A stretch of DNA of 64,000 nucleotides, from the NCBI GenBank assembly GCA_944388385.1, contig CALXIO010000009.1, forward strand, positions 1-64,000, written 5' to 3'. Positions 23,456 through 32,623 of the stretch are shown piece after piece. Each line of letters opens with the position of its first letter. The first letter of the stretch is position 1. The position numbers were made by a program, and so were the translations under genes. The notes beneath the pieces are model-generated. The model searched no databases. It saw nothing but the letters and a program-made list of their open reading frames with translations, and was not told the DNA's origin. The stretch is from an uncultured Ruminiclostridium sp. (GTDB taxonomy: Bacteria; Bacillota; Clostridia; Oscillospirales; Ruminococcaceae).

Positions 23456-25549
23456 TTACTTTGAACTGTCCTCGCCCTGGGGTCTTACATAGCCGCAGCC
23501 TTCTTTAGCACAGTAGACCTGTCCGGTTTTGCCTGCCTTCTTAAATAAGGTGGCGCCGCACTGAGGACAAATATCTGGGATAGGTGTATCCCATGTCATA
23601 TAGTTACAATCCTTATAGTTTTCACAGCCGAAGAAGGGCTTGCCCTTCTTTGACTTCTTAGCAAGCATCTTAGAGCCGCAAACGGGACAATTTCCCCCTG
23701 CCTCGTTTACTATCCTCTTTGTAAACTTACACTGGGGAAAGCCTGAGCAAGCAAGGAATTTTCCGTAGGGGCCTATTTTTATTACCATGGGCTTGCCGCA
23801 CTTTTCACAAACCATATCGGTAGGCTCATCCGGGATTTTTACCCTTTTGCCCTCTAAGTCCTTTTCCGCCTTAACAAGCATTTTGTCAAAGCCGCCGTAG
23901 AACTTCTTCAGTACATCCACCCAGTTTGCCTTTCCGGCTTCGATTTTATCAAGGTCGGTTTCCATCTGGGCGGTAAACTTAGCATCAACTATCTTTTCAA
24001 AATGATCTATCATAAGGTCTGTAATAACAGTACCAAGGGATGTTGCCTTTAACTGCTTACCGTCACGCTCAACATAATGTCTGTCAAGTATGGTGGCGAT
24101 AGTGGGCGCATAGGTGGAGGGTCTGCCTATACCGTTTTCTTCAAGTGCCTTAATAAGGCTTGCTTCTGTATATCTCGGAGGGGGCTGGGTAAAGTGCTGA
24201 TTGCCGCTTAATTCCTTTACCTTCAGCTTTTCTCCCACGGTAAGACCCGGTAATGCTCCGTCCTCCTCTTCCTCACTGTCCTTGCTTTCCTCGTAAAGGG
24301 CGGTAAAGCCGTCAAACTTTACTGTATAGCCGTTTGCCTTGAAAAGACAGTCGTTACACATAATGTCAACCGACTTTGTATCAAGGGTGGCATTTTCCAT
24401 CTGGCTTGCCATAAATCTCTCCCATATGAGCTTATACAGCTTATACTGGTCAGAGGTAAGTGCTCCCTTTACCTTATCCGGGGTAAGGGAAATAATTGAG
24501 GGGCGGATAGCCTCATGGGCGTCCTGTGCGTTGCTCTTTGACTTATATACTCTTGGCTTTGAGGGGAGGTAGCTTTTGCCGTAGGTTTCCTCAATCAGCT
24601 TTGCCGCTGCCGCCTTAGCCTCGTCAGATACTCTCAGTGAGTCGGTTCTCATGTAGGTGATAAGACCTACCGCACCCATGCCGGGTACCTCCACACCTTC
24701 ATATAACTCCTGTGCCGCCTTCATGGTTCTTCTTGCATTAAAGGACAGCTTTCTTGATGCCTCCTGCTGAAGTGTTGAAGTGGTAAAGGGGGGCGCAGGT
24801 GTCTTTTTACGGGTGGAATTTTTGATATTGGTGATTACAAATTCACCGTTTTCCAAAAGCTTTAATACCTTGTTGGTTTCTTCCTCTGTCAAGGGACGGA
24901 ACTTTTCTCCTGCAACCTCAGCCAGCTTTGCTGTAAAGGGCTTTTTTCCTGCGGAGGATAAAAACTTAGCATCAATGCTCCAGTATTCCTGGGCATCAAA
25001 CTGCTCTATTTCCTTTTCCCTGTCCACTATAAGCCTTACCGCAACAGACTGAACTCTGCCGGCGGATAAGCCTCTTCTTACCTTCTTCCAAAGGAAGGGG
25101 CTTAGCTTATACCCCACTATTCTGTCAAGTATTCTTCTTGCCTGCTGAGCGTTGATAAGATCCATATCAAGGGCTCTGGGGTGGCTCATACCTGTTTTGA
25201 TACCTGTCTGGGTAATTTCGCTGAAGGTTACTCTGACGGTGTCCTGTTCATTTATTCCGAGTACATGGGCAAGATGCCATGAAATAGCCTCTCCCTCTCT
25301 ATCAGGGTCGGTTGCAAGATATACAGTATCTGCACTTTTGGCTTCCTTCTTAAGCTCCTTTATCAAGGCCGCCTTATCCCTTTTATTTTCATAAAGGGGA
25401 GTAAAGTCATGCTCTATATCTACACCTAACTTAGACTTGGGAAGATCTCTTATATGACCTACTGAGGCTACCACCTTATAGTTTTTGCCAAGATACTTAC
25501 CTATTGTCTTTGCTTTTGCCGGGGACTCTACTATTACAAGATCTGACAT
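23456..25549 (-). CDS. topA: DNA topoisomerase I
   Basis: 697 residues. Toprim domain starts LVIVESPAKAKTI and continues to ATDPDREGEAISWH. The active-site Tyr is in GLITYMRTDSLR near residue 300. The C terminus has three Cys4 zinc ribbons: CEKCG...CSGFPQC, CPVCG...CENYKDC and CPQCG...CAKEGC. Relaxes negative supercoils. AAAGGAAA precedes ATG. Confidence 0.97.
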   Translation of the reverse strand: MSDLVIVESPAKAKTIGKYLGKNYKVVASVGHIRDLPKSKLGVDIEHDFTPLYENKRDKAALIKELKKEAKSADTVYLATDPDREGEAISWHLAHVLGINEQDTVRVTFSEITQTGIKTGMSHPRALDMDLINAQQARRILDRIVGYKLSPFLWKKVRRGLSAGRVQSVAVRLIVDREKEIEQFDAQEYWSIDAKFLSSAGKKPFTAKLAEVAGEKFRPLTEEETNKVLKLLENGEFVITNIKNSTRKKTPAPPFTTSTLQQEASRKLSFNARRTMKAAQELYEGVEVPGMGAVGLITYMRTDSLRVSDEAKAAAAKLIEETYGKSYLPSKPRVYKSKSNAQDAHEAIRPSIISLTPDKVKGALTSDQYKLYKLIWERFMASQMENATLDTKSVDIMCNDCLFKANGYTVKFDGFTALYEESKDSEEEEDGALPGLTVGEKLKVKELSGNQHFTQPPPRYTEASLIKALEENGIGRPSTYAPTIATILDRHYVERDGKQLKATSLGTVITDLMIDHFEKIVDAKFTAQMETDLDKIEAGKANWVDVLKKFYGGFDKMLVKAEKDLEGKRVKIPDEPTDMVCEKCGKPMVIKIGPYGKFLACSGFPQCKFTKRIVNEAGGNCPVCGSKMLAKKSKKGKPFFGCENYKDCNYMTWDTPIPDICPQCGATLFKKAGKTGQVYCAKEGCGYVRPQGEDSSK

Positions 25550-25593
25550 TGTTATTTCCTTTCTTATTGTTTATTTTATCTTTATTCTTGTTA

Positions 25594-26382
25594 TCATTTT
25601 CCGGGGTGGGTCATTTCCCACATGATTATCGATGCCGCCACAGAGGCATTAAGGCTTTCTGCCCCCTCCATGGGGATATATACAGAATGATCGCTCAGAG
25701 CTATTGCCTCTTTAGTAAGGCCGTTGCCCTCGTTTCCTATCATTACTGCACAGCCTTTTTCAAACTGAAATTCTCCCAGCCTGTCAGCATCTTCATTAAG
25801 CTCAGCGGCATATATGGTAATACCCTTTTCCTTTAAAAGCCTTACCGCCGGGGCTAACTGTTCAATATATATATTCACCCTGAAAACAGAACCCATGGTG
25901 CTTCTTATGGTTTTCGGGGAAAACACATCTGCACAGTCCGGGGTGAGTATTATATTTCTTACCCCAAGGGCATCACAGGTTCTTATTATAGTACCGATAT
26001 TTCCTGAATCCTGGAGATTTTCCAGAATTATAAACCGGTCACCACTATCTATTTTACTTAATTTTAAGATTTTGTCAAGTGACCTTACCCCCACAAATAT
26101 GCCCTGTGGGGTCTTAGTGTCCGATAAAAATCCCGCTATATCCTCATTTACGGTAATTATCTTGCAAAATTGCCGTAATAATTCCACCGCTTCCGGGTAT
26201 TTTTCGGCGGACCTTGGGGTTACAAAGGCATACTCCGATAATTCACAGCCGCTTATTGCCGCCTCCTTGCAAAGCCTTGCTCCCTCCAGTAAAAACATAC
26301 CCTTTTCCCGTCTTGCCTTTTTATCGGTAAGCAGTGCTCTGTATTCCTTTATAATGGGATTTTTTCTTGATGTAAGCTCCAT
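25594..26382 (-). CDS. TrmH/SpoU-family RNA 2'-O-methyltransferase
   Basis: 262 residues. N-terminal substrate-binding part (1-100, with LTSRKNPIIKEYRALL) and a SPOUT knot domain with the three motifs LENLQDSGNIGTIIRTCDALG, MIGNEGNGL and IPMEGAESLNASVAASIIMWEM. This layout is that of RlmB/TsnR-like 23S rRNA methyltransferases; the modified site cannot be told. First gene of the 14-kb minus-strand run to rsfS. Confidence 0.9.
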   Translation of the reverse strand: MELTSRKNPIIKEYRALLTDKKARREKGMFLLEGARLCKEAAISGCELSEYAFVTPRSAEKYPEAVELLRQFCKIITVNEDIAGFLSDTKTPQGIFVGVRSLDKILKLSKIDSGDRFIILENLQDSGNIGTIIRTCDALGVRNIILTPDCADVFSPKTIRSTMGSVFRVNIYIEQLAPAVRLLKEKGITIYAAELNEDADRLGEFQFEKGCAVMIGNEGNGLTKEAIALSDHSVYIPMEGAESLNASVAASIIMWEMTHPGK

Positions 26383-26398
26383 ACTGCCTCCTTATTTC

Positions 26399-26427
26399 TT
26401 GACAATATTGCCATTGTGTGTTAAAAT
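26399..26427 (+). promoter_or_regulatory. Promoter of the unknown membrane protein gene
   Basis: TTGACA (26399-26404), 17-base spacer, TAAAAT (26422-26427) with TGT before it (extended -10). It lies in the 71-base gap to the divergent methyltransferase gene. Confidence 0.8.
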
Positions 26428-26453
26428 CTTAAAAAAAGAAAGGACAAGACTAA

Positions 26454-27359
26454 ATGATATTTTCTGAATTATCCCTTATAACCGATGCAACCGGACTTCA
26501 GTTTGATGAAGAAAACGCCATACTCTACGGCAATAAGAACGGTGTGCCTGTTATGGTTTTTGATAATGAAAACCGCCGCAGGATAGATATAGTATGCGGT
26601 GCTGTTTTAAGTGACGAATGTATACCCGAAATAAGAAGAATGACCTTTTCATTTCCTAAAAAGACCCTTATCGGCATTGAAAATGAAAACGGCTGCGTTA
26701 AAATATATTGCAACGGATTTTATCTTATGCAGGAAAACCTGCCTTTACTCATTACATTTTTAGATAAGCTGACAAGCTACGCTAAGGCAAATGCCTCATC
26801 CTATACTACCCTTACCTCCTCTGATGTTTTAAGGCTTGGGGCCTACGAGGTAAAGAAAATGGTGGCGGATGACAAGCCCAAAAAGAACAGGAAAAAGGGC
26901 AAGCCCTTTGATATAAAATCCACCCTTAAGGGGGTTTTGGGCGGGCTTATCGGTACTCTTGTGGGATCAAGCATATTTGTGCTTTTTATACTGGCATCGG
27001 ATATTTTAGGCTGGATGGGTGGCGTTGTTATGGCCGCCGCTGTTATATCCCTTTATTCTGCCTTTTCCCATAAGATGAAAGCCCCGGATGTTATAATTTC
27101 ATCTGCCATGGTGCTTTTCGGCTGGCTTTTTTCAAATGTATTTGCTTATCTGTTCAGAATATTCCTCAAAGCCCGGGAGGATAACCCGGGAGTGAATATT
27201 TTCGGTATCCTTGAAAATATCAACTACTTCATGACAAAATATTATGAGCAGACAAATCTCTTTTCAAATAACCTTATGGTAAGCGTGGTATTTGTGGTAG
27301 CAGGCGCTATCGGCAGCTACTGGTTTTATTACCGCCATAACCGTAAGGATATGTATTAA
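26454..27359 (+). CDS. Membrane protein of unknown function
   Basis: 301 residues, not recognised. The N-terminal 150 residues are soluble, beta-rich and without signal peptide (for example YGNKNGVPVMVFDNENRRRI), then a basic stretch PKKNRKKGKP (about 142-151) precedes four hydrophobic segments near 160-188, 190-205, 213-236 and 276-292. The N terminus is predicted cytoplasmic by the positive-inside rule. AAAGGA lies 10 bases before ATG. Monocistronic: own promoter and terminator, flanked by minus-strand operons. Confidence 0.8.
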   Translation: MIFSELSLITDATGLQFDEENAILYGNKNGVPVMVFDNENRRRIDIVCGAVLSDECIPEIRRMTFSFPKKTLIGIENENGCVKIYCNGFYLMQENLPLLITFLDKLTSYAKANASSYTTLTSSDVLRLGAYEVKKMVADDKPKKNRKKGKPFDIKSTLKGVLGGLIGTLVGSSIFVLFILASDILGWMGGVVMAAAVISLYSAFSHKMKAPDVIISSAMVLFGWLFSNVFAYLFRIFLKAREDNPGVNIFGILENINYFMTKYYEQTNLFSNNLMVSVVFVVAGAIGSYWFYYRHNRKDMY

Positions 27360-27374
27360 GGGTTATATAAATTA

Positions 27375-27407
27375 ACACGCCCATATATGCTATGGGCGTG
27401 TTTTTTT
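27375..27407 (+). terminator. Terminator between membrane gene and rplT
   Basis: Stem ACACGCCCATA/TATGGGCGTGT followed by T7 on the plus strand; on the minus strand a weaker T-rich tail follows, so it may also end the infC operon. Confidence 0.9.
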
Positions 27408-27410
27408 GCA

Positions 27411-27764
27411 TTAAAGTGCAGCCTTTGCCTTTTCAACAAGGGCTGTGAAAGCTGCAGGGTCGCTGATAGCGATCTCTGAAAGCATCTTTCTGTTAAGGCT
27501 GATACCTGCCTTCTTAAGACCGTTGATAAATGTAGAATAGTTTGTGCCGTTCATCTTGCAAGCGGCAGAAATTCTTGTGATCCAGAGGCGACGGAAATCT
27601 CTCTTCTTTAAACGTCTGCTGATATAAGCATATTGACCTGACTTCCATACTGCTTCCTTAGCGGTTTTGAAGAGTCTGCTCTTACCGCCCCAGTAGCCCT
27701 TTGCGAGCTTTAATGTTTTATTTCTTCTCTTACGAGTTGCTAATGCACCTTTAATACGAGCCAT
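27411..27764 (-). CDS. rplT: Large ribosomal subunit protein bL20
   Basis: 117 residues, N terminus [24 protein letters not shown] and [14 protein letters not shown] are typical L20. Third gene of infC-rpmI-rplT. In Firmicutes L20 binds the operon leader and represses it. Confidence 0.97.
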   Translation of the reverse strand: MARIKGALATRKRRNKTLKLAKGYWGGKSRLFKTAKEAVWKSGQYAYISRRLKKRDFRRLWITRISAACKMNGTNYSTFINGLKKAGISLNRKMLSEIAISDPAAFTALVEKAKAAL

Positions 27765-27806
27765 CTTTTAATTCCTCCTATATAATATTGCGTCTTGCTT
27801 TATGGT

Positions 27807-28013
27807 TTATTTGTAAGGGATAAGCTTCTTAACCTCTGCAACGTTTGTCTTGTCGCAATATCCGGCTACACGGTTGATACGCTTTCTCTTTGTAGCCTTC
27901 TGAGTTAATCTGTGACGACGGTTAGTCTTCTGGTACTTGATCTTGCCGTTCTTAGAGATGTTAAAACGCTTCTTAGCACCGCTGTGGGTTTTGATTTTGA
28001 TCTTCTTTGCCAT
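27807..28013 (-). CDS. rpmI: Large ribosomal subunit protein bL35
   Basis: 68 residues, very basic, with [19 protein letters not shown] and the C-terminal VKKLIPYK usual for L35. GGAGG precedes ATG. 31 bases after infC. Confidence 0.97.
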   Translation of the reverse strand: MAKKIKIKTHSGAKKRFNISKNGKIKYQKTNRRHRLTQKATKRKRINRVAGYCDKTNVAEVKKLIPYK

Positions 28014-28044
28014 AATGGGCCCTCCTTATCTTATTTAGCCGATT

Positions 28045-28596
28045 TTACTCAGCTTCCTTCTTTGCCTTCTTGGTAGGTGTGTTGCTCTTGGGAGAAACTA
28101 CTGTCATGTAAAATCTGCCCTCCAGCTTAGCCGGCTTTTCAGCGGCTCCGTACTCAGATACAGCATCCAAAAGTCTTTGCATAAGATTTTCATGCAAATC
28201 AAAGTGAGAAAGCTCTCTTATTCTTCTTACACGCAGCTTCAGTCTTACCTTGTCACCGTTCTTTAAGAACTTGATTATCTGGTTGACCTTTGTGTTGAAA
28301 TCGTTGGTGTCAATGGTAAGTGACATCTGGATTTCCTTAAGCTCAGCCTGCTTCTGATTCTTTCTTGCTTCCTTTTCCTTTTTGGACTGTTCAAATCTGT
28401 ACTTGCCGTAGTCCATGATACGACATACAGGGGGATTACCCTGGGGAGCAATCAGAACAAGGTCAAGATCTGCCTCGATTGCTTTTTCAAGAGCCTCTGC
28501 TGAGGACATAATTCCGAGCTGTTCGTTATCTGCACCGATAACTCTTACTTCCTTCTCGTCTATCTCCTCATTGATGAGCTGTTCTTTTGCGCTGAT
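28045..28596 (-). CDS. infC: Translation initiation factor IF-3, probable AUC start
   Basis: IF-3 of 183 residues, with the N-domain (LINEEIDEKEVRVIGADNEQ), linker helix and C-domain (MSLTIDTNDFNTKVNQIIKFL). No ATG exists near the expected N terminus. An apparent GTG at 28605 lies inside the Shine-Dalgarno AAAGGCGGTG (28603-28612). ATC at 28596 is 6 bases after that sequence and gives the expected length before INEE. Use of AUU/AUC-type starts for infC is known and lets IF-3 repress its own synthesis by rejecting non-standard start codons. The start is thus inferred; the gene identity is certain. Confidence 0.93.
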   Translation of the reverse strand: MSAKEQLINEEIDEKEVRVIGADNEQLGIMSSAEALEKAIEADLDLVLIAPQGNPPVCRIMDYGKYRFEQSKKEKEARKNQKQAELKEIQMSLTIDTNDFNTKVNQIIKFLKNGDKVRLKLRVRRIRELSHFDLHENLMQRLLDAVSEYGAAEKPAKLEGRFYMTVVSPKSNTPTKKAKKEAE

Positions 28597-28605
28597 ACTA
28601 AGCAC

Positions 28606-28793
28606 CGCCTTTCAGAAAACAAATGGGTTTTTTATGCAAAACAAAAAGCGTGAAAACCGCATACGCAGATTCACACGCCACAAATATACCAAGCGACTTA
28701 TCGCCGGAAATTTCTGTAATTACCACATTGAGCAGTCATATGACGCAAATGGGTGAGAGTGCTTCTCTGCTTTTGTTTTACAATTTCATTTAC
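28606..28793 (-). promoter_or_regulatory. infC-rpmI-rplT leader with attenuator
   Basis: A leader of about 190 bases between the promoter and infC. It contains a terminator-like stem (28648-28678, GCGTGTGAA against TTTTCACGC) followed by TTTTTG on the minus strand, with an upstream segment near 28745-28770 (AGAGAAGCACTCTCACCC) able to form another hairpin. Position and layout fit the L20 leader of Firmicutes, in which L20 binding promotes termination. Confidence 0.7.
28643..28678 (-). terminator. Attenuator in the infC leader
   Basis: Stem of about eight pairs with a loop TCTGCGTATGCGGT, followed by T5 on the minus strand, ending about 40 bases before the infC start. Confidence 0.65.
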
Positions 28794-28799
28794 CGTATG

Positions 28800-28828
28800 A
28801 TTATACAACATTATATGCTGTTTGTCAA
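28800..28828 (-). promoter_or_regulatory. Promoter of infC-rpmI-rplT
   Basis: TTGACA (28823-28828), 17-base spacer, TATAAT (28800-28805) on the minus strand. Full consensus. Confidence 0.9.
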
Positions 28829-28851
28829 GGGGTTTTTAAAAAATTTTTTTC

Positions 28852-30339
28852 TTACAGCTCCTGGCCGTAATTCTTTATAAAGTCATGGTAGAATACTATT
28901 CCTCTTTCAAGGGATTCCACGTTGATATTTTCATTTATCGCATGGGCTGAATTAAGCTGTTTTCCTGTCATCATAAGAGGTACAAATCTCAGTACGCAGT
29001 CGCATATCTTTGTATAATGACGGGAGTCTGTTCCTGCAAGCATTACATAGGGTATCTGGGGTATCTCACCGAAGGTTTCCCTTATGCGCTTGCCCACATA
29101 CTTATAGGCATAGCAGTTCATATCAGCCATGGGAGGTACATCAAAGCCGGCTAACATCTCCATAGAGATACCCAGCTTTTTACATATCTTGCCTAACTTT
29201 TTATATGAGGGAACAAGGGGCTCATGTACCATAAAACGGCAGTTTGCGGTAACGCTGGCGGTTTCCGGGATAACGTTGGCACCACGGCTTCCCTCTGCCA
29301 TGGTAAATATACAGGTGGTCTTTACCACCGCCCCTGCAGGGCCTCCTATCTTGTGCATGATATAGGGGGCGATTGGCCATAACAACCATAGATTTCCGTA
29401 AAGGAAACGATGACGGAAATGGTGCATATAGGGTGCCATAGCCTTATACTGTACCCTTGCAGGCTTTGTTATACGCTTTTTAAAGGGATTGCGGTATTCC
29501 ACCGTATACATCAGCTTACTTAACTTCGCAAAAGGGTTTTTATTAAAGGGTACGCTTGCATGACCGCCGGGACTTTTGGCGGTGAATTTAATATTGGCTC
29601 TGCCCTTTTCAAGTATTCCTATCATGGCGGTATGGGCTACCATTCTGCCCTTGTCCTTATCCTCATAGGACTGAACAGAGCCGCCCTCGTCCATAACAAG
29701 ATCAAAGCGTATGCCCTTTTCGTAGAGATATTCTACTGTCTTTACTGCACCGTCGCCGGTGATTTCCTCATTGTTGGAGCTTGCCACATAAACGTCGCAA
29801 ACGGGGGTAAAGCCCTCCTTTATAAGCTCCTCCACACTTTCAAGTATGGCACAAAGTGCGCCCTTTGTATCAATAGTGCCTCTGCCCCATATTTTGCCCT
29901 CGGCTATCTCTCCGGAAAAGGCATCATATTTCCATTGGCCGTCAGCCGGAACAACGTCCTGATGGGACATAAGAAGTATGGGATTTCTGCTGCTGTCCTT
30001 ACCCTTCCAGCGAAACAATAACGCTCCGTCTATATCCGTTCTTTCGCATACCCTGTGGATATTGGGATATAACTGCTCCAGCAGATCGTGGAATTTATAT
30101 ATCTGGGTATTGTCCTTCTGCCCTCTTATGCTGACTGTGGGAACCTGAATTATTTTTGATAAATGCTCCGCATGGGTCTTATAATCTATTCCGTCGGTTT
30201 CCATATCAAAATGCTTGTCATCATGAAAGGTCTTTTTCATGAACACGGCTCTTAATGCCGCTATACCAAGCAAGATAATCAGAATACCAAGTATTGCCGC
30301 TAATACAAGCAGTATAATAATATACCATTCCAAAGCCAT
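28852..30339 (-). CDS. Membrane-anchored M20 carboxypeptidase
   Basis: 495 residues. One N-terminal transmembrane helix (about 5-30), then the M20 di-zinc peptidase: LMSHQDVVPADG (His and Asp ligands), WGRGTIDTKGALCAIL (bridging Asp), SSNNEEITGDGA (catalytic and metal Glu), VMDEGGSV and GTDSRHYTKI. The order resembles carboxypeptidase PM20/CPS1-like enzymes that act on N-acyl amino acids or dipeptides; the substrate is unknown. AAAGGAGAG precedes ATG. Monocistronic. Confidence 0.87.
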   Translation of the reverse strand: MALEWYIIILLVLAAILGILIILLGIAALRAVFMKKTFHDDKHFDMETDGIDYKTHAEHLSKIIQVPTVSIRGQKDNTQIYKFHDLLEQLYPNIHRVCERTDIDGALLFRWKGKDSSRNPILLMSHQDVVPADGQWKYDAFSGEIAEGKIWGRGTIDTKGALCAILESVEELIKEGFTPVCDVYVASSNNEEITGDGAVKTVEYLYEKGIRFDLVMDEGGSVQSYEDKDKGRMVAHTAMIGILEKGRANIKFTAKSPGGHASVPFNKNPFAKLSKLMYTVEYRNPFKKRITKPARVQYKAMAPYMHHFRHRFLYGNLWLLWPIAPYIMHKIGGPAGAVVKTTCIFTMAEGSRGANVIPETASVTANCRFMVHEPLVPSYKKLGKICKKLGISMEMLAGFDVPPMADMNCYAYKYVGKRIRETFGEIPQIPYVMLAGTDSRHYTKICDCVLRFVPLMMTGKQLNSAHAINENINVESLERGIVFYHDFIKNYGQEL

Positions 30340-30417
30340 TTCTCTCCTTTTGCGTTAAACATAAAACTGATATTAACGCTCTGTTCATATTGTATCACAT
30401 ACGGCGGTTTATTGCAA

Positions 30418-30448
30418 GAAAAAATCCCAAGAAAATTTTCTCGGGATG
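30418..30448 (-). terminator. Terminator of the glycosyltransferase/flippase-like operon
   Basis: Stem ATCCC/GGGAT extended by AGAAAATTTTCT, followed by TTTTTTC on the minus strand. Confidence 0.8.
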
Positions 30449-30465
30449 CAATTATTTTATTAAGT

Positions 30466-31569
30466 TTAAATTTCGTCGCCCTTAATTTCCTCCGGTGTCA
30501 GCTCCACCGGTTTTTCCTCCTTCGGTACTGACCTTTCATGGATAGCAAACAGCTTTCCTAAGAAAAGTGAAAGAATCAGTCCCACTATAATGGGAAGATA
30601 GAAGGTGAGAAATCTCCAGATAAAGGTGGAAATTCCCACATAGGAATTAGTGGCTGTCTTGAATATATCCTTAAAGAAAAGGGAGTAGCTTCCCTCAGCC
30701 GCACCGAGTGCACCCGGAAGGGGCATAAATGCGGAAATCATAAGCACAAATGCCTGACAGGATATAATGGTAAAATAATCCGTGCCGGAAAGTCCGAAGC
30801 CTATGTATATGACATAGGAAATAGAGAAGTACACCGTAAGCTGTATAAAGGTATATATCAGCATACGGATAAGAAGCCAGGGCTTAGAACGGATAAAGAC
30901 AAAGTTATCGTGATAATCGTCTATTATCTTGTTAAGCTCCTCCTTCTTTTCCTCATAGTCATAGTGCTTTCTGAAAAGCCTGAACTTATTAAGGAATTTA
31001 AGACAGACATTAGCCGCCTTTTTTACCGGGGCTTTAAAGAATGCCAGCATCAGCAGAAGGATTATTACTACTGTATTTATTATAAAGCCGAATACCACCA
31101 AAGCCATAAGTGGGGCAAATTCGGTGACAAAGCGGTTAAACTGTGCAAAAAGTATCACCGCCGAATATACCGTCAGTACAAACTGATATACTATGAATTT
31201 ACTCAGTAATGCGGTCATGCCATGGGATAGAGGTACACCGAACTTTGTGAAGTAGTAGGCCTGCATTGGCTGTCCGCCGGATGAGGAGGGGGTGATACAG
31301 TTAAAATACTGTCCCAGTATTGCTATCACCAGGGTTTTCCAGAAGGGAGTGCCCTTTTTAATGGTATTAAGTGCCGCATGAACACCCAGCGCCTCCATAA
31401 GCCAGTATACCACCATAAGAAATACGGTGATAATCAAAAAGCCTGCGTTTATCTTGCTTATGGAATTAACAAGATTTTCAAAGCCGTCCACAAAGTACAC
31501 ATAGAAAATCATAAACACAAAGGCTATGGCGCATATTATGAGATTCAGCTTGTTGGATTTTTTCTTCAT
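30466..31569 (-). CDS. Lysylphosphatidylglycerol synthase-TM (UPF0104) membrane protein
   Basis: 367 residues with about eight transmembrane helices. Family blocks: LGQYFNCITPSSSGGQPMQAYYFTK in the first half and PLPGALGAAEGSYSLFF in the second. This is the flippase-like membrane part of MprF without the aminoacyl transferase domain; related proteins move lipids or glycolipids across the membrane. ATG 31569 follows AAAGGCG; the glycosyltransferase stop overlaps the RBS, so the two are coupled and may make and flip one glycolipid. Confidence 0.88.
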   Translation of the reverse strand: MKKKSNKLNLIICAIAFVFMIFYVYFVDGFENLVNSISKINAGFLIITVFLMVVYWLMEALGVHAALNTIKKGTPFWKTLVIAILGQYFNCITPSSSGGQPMQAYYFTKFGVPLSHGMTALLSKFIVYQFVLTVYSAVILFAQFNRFVTEFAPLMALVVFGFIINTVVIILLLMLAFFKAPVKKAANVCLKFLNKFRLFRKHYDYEEKKEELNKIIDDYHDNFVFIRSKPWLLIRMLIYTFIQLTVYFSISYVIYIGFGLSGTDYFTIISCQAFVLMISAFMPLPGALGAAEGSYSLFFKDIFKTATNSYVGISTFIWRFLTFYLPIIVGLILSLFLGKLFAIHERSVPKEEKPVELTPEEIKGDEI

Positions 31570-31570
31570 T

Positions 31571-32623
31571 TTACGCCTTTCTCTTTTTCTTGTCGGGTAA
31601 TGAGTTATAAACCTTAGTGTAATATTCATCCCACATCTTCATTATATTTTCCTTTGAATAGAACTTATTTCCGTTGTGGGAGCGTTCGGATGCCATTTTG
31701 TAATATTCCTTGTCGGCTCTTAGCCTGTCTATACAGGAAATAAAGCCCTCCACATCCTTTTCCTTTAAATAAAAGTCAAAGAGTATTCCCTCATAGATAG
31801 GTAAATCCCTTAAAAGCACCGGCAGATGAACGCACATACTTTCAAGGATGGTCATGGGGAATAATTCCTCAAAGGATGCAAGGAACATAACATCCGCTAT
31901 ATTGAATACCTCGTTCATATATTCCCTGTCAACTATGCCAAGGAATTTGACATTTGCAGGGGGATTTTCAAGTACCTTCTGTATCTCCTTGTAGCCGTCG
32001 GTTATAGCACCGAAGGAAAAACCGCCTGCCCATACAAAGGTAATATCCGGTCGGCTTTCCGCTACCTTAAGAAAATCAAATATGCCCTTTCTCACCTGAA
32101 GCTGGCCGGCACTCATAACAACAAAGGCATTTTCATCAATGCCGTATTTTTGCCTTAGCTTAGCCTTTTCTTCGGCTGATACCGGGTGGAAGGTATCGCT
32201 TGATACGAAATTGGGGATATAGGTTATTTTTTCTCTTGGTACATTGTACTGCTTATTAAGTACATCTATAAAGTAAGAGTTTACCGTAACTAAATGATCC
32301 ATGCTGCGGTAAAACCTTATCATATACTTATAAAATATCTTTCTTATGGGGCCCGGAAGATTAAGACTGCTGTCCACGGTTTCAGGTACCATGTGTACAT
32401 ATCCTACGGAAGTTCCCTTTGAAGTAAGAAAGGGCTTAAGCAGGAAAAATTGCAGGTCTATGGTGTGATAATGAACGATAGGTGTGCGTTTGAGCTTGTT
32501 TTCGTATACGGTATATTTGTCGCTCATTTCCTTTATAAGTCCCACCTGCTCGATATAGGCAGAGCCTACACCCTGACCCTTTACCTTAGTGGCACTTGAT
32601 TTCATATTTATCTCAATAGGCAT
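31571..32623 (-). CDS. GT4-family glycosyltransferase
   Basis: 350 residues, GT-B fold. N-terminal acceptor half with GQGVGSAYIEQ and HYHTIDLQFF; C-terminal nucleotide-sugar half with VMSAGQLQVRKGIFDFL, KFLGIV and EELFPMTILESM. It resembles processive glycolipid synthases of Gram-positives (glucosyl-diacylglycerol type), which fits the flippase-like gene behind it. ATG 32623 has no close RBS; AAGGGGG at 32648-32654 is separated by a 13-base hairpin (ACGCT/AGCGT) that would bring it within about 11 bases. ATG 32605 is an alternative. Confidence 0.82.
   Translation of the reverse strand: MPIEINMKSSATKVKGQGVGSAYIEQVGLIKEMSDKYTVYENKLKRTPIVHYHTIDLQFFLLKPFLTSKGTSVGYVHMVPETVDSSLNLPGPIRKIFYKYMIRFYRSMDHLVTVNSYFIDVLNKQYNVPREKITYIPNFVSSDTFHPVSAEEKAKLRQKYGIDENAFVVMSAGQLQVRKGIFDFLKVAESRPDITFVWAGGFSFGAITDGYKEIQKVLENPPANVKFLGIVDREYMNEVFNIADVMFLASFEELFPMTILESMCVHLPVLLRDLPIYEGILFDFYLKEKDVEGFISCIDRLRADKEYYKMASERSHNGNKFYSKENIMKMWDEYYTKVYNSLPDKKKRKA

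Noticed and set aside
28597..28605. GTG start of infC
   Set aside because: GTG is inside the Shine-Dalgarno sequence, leaving no RBS for itself.
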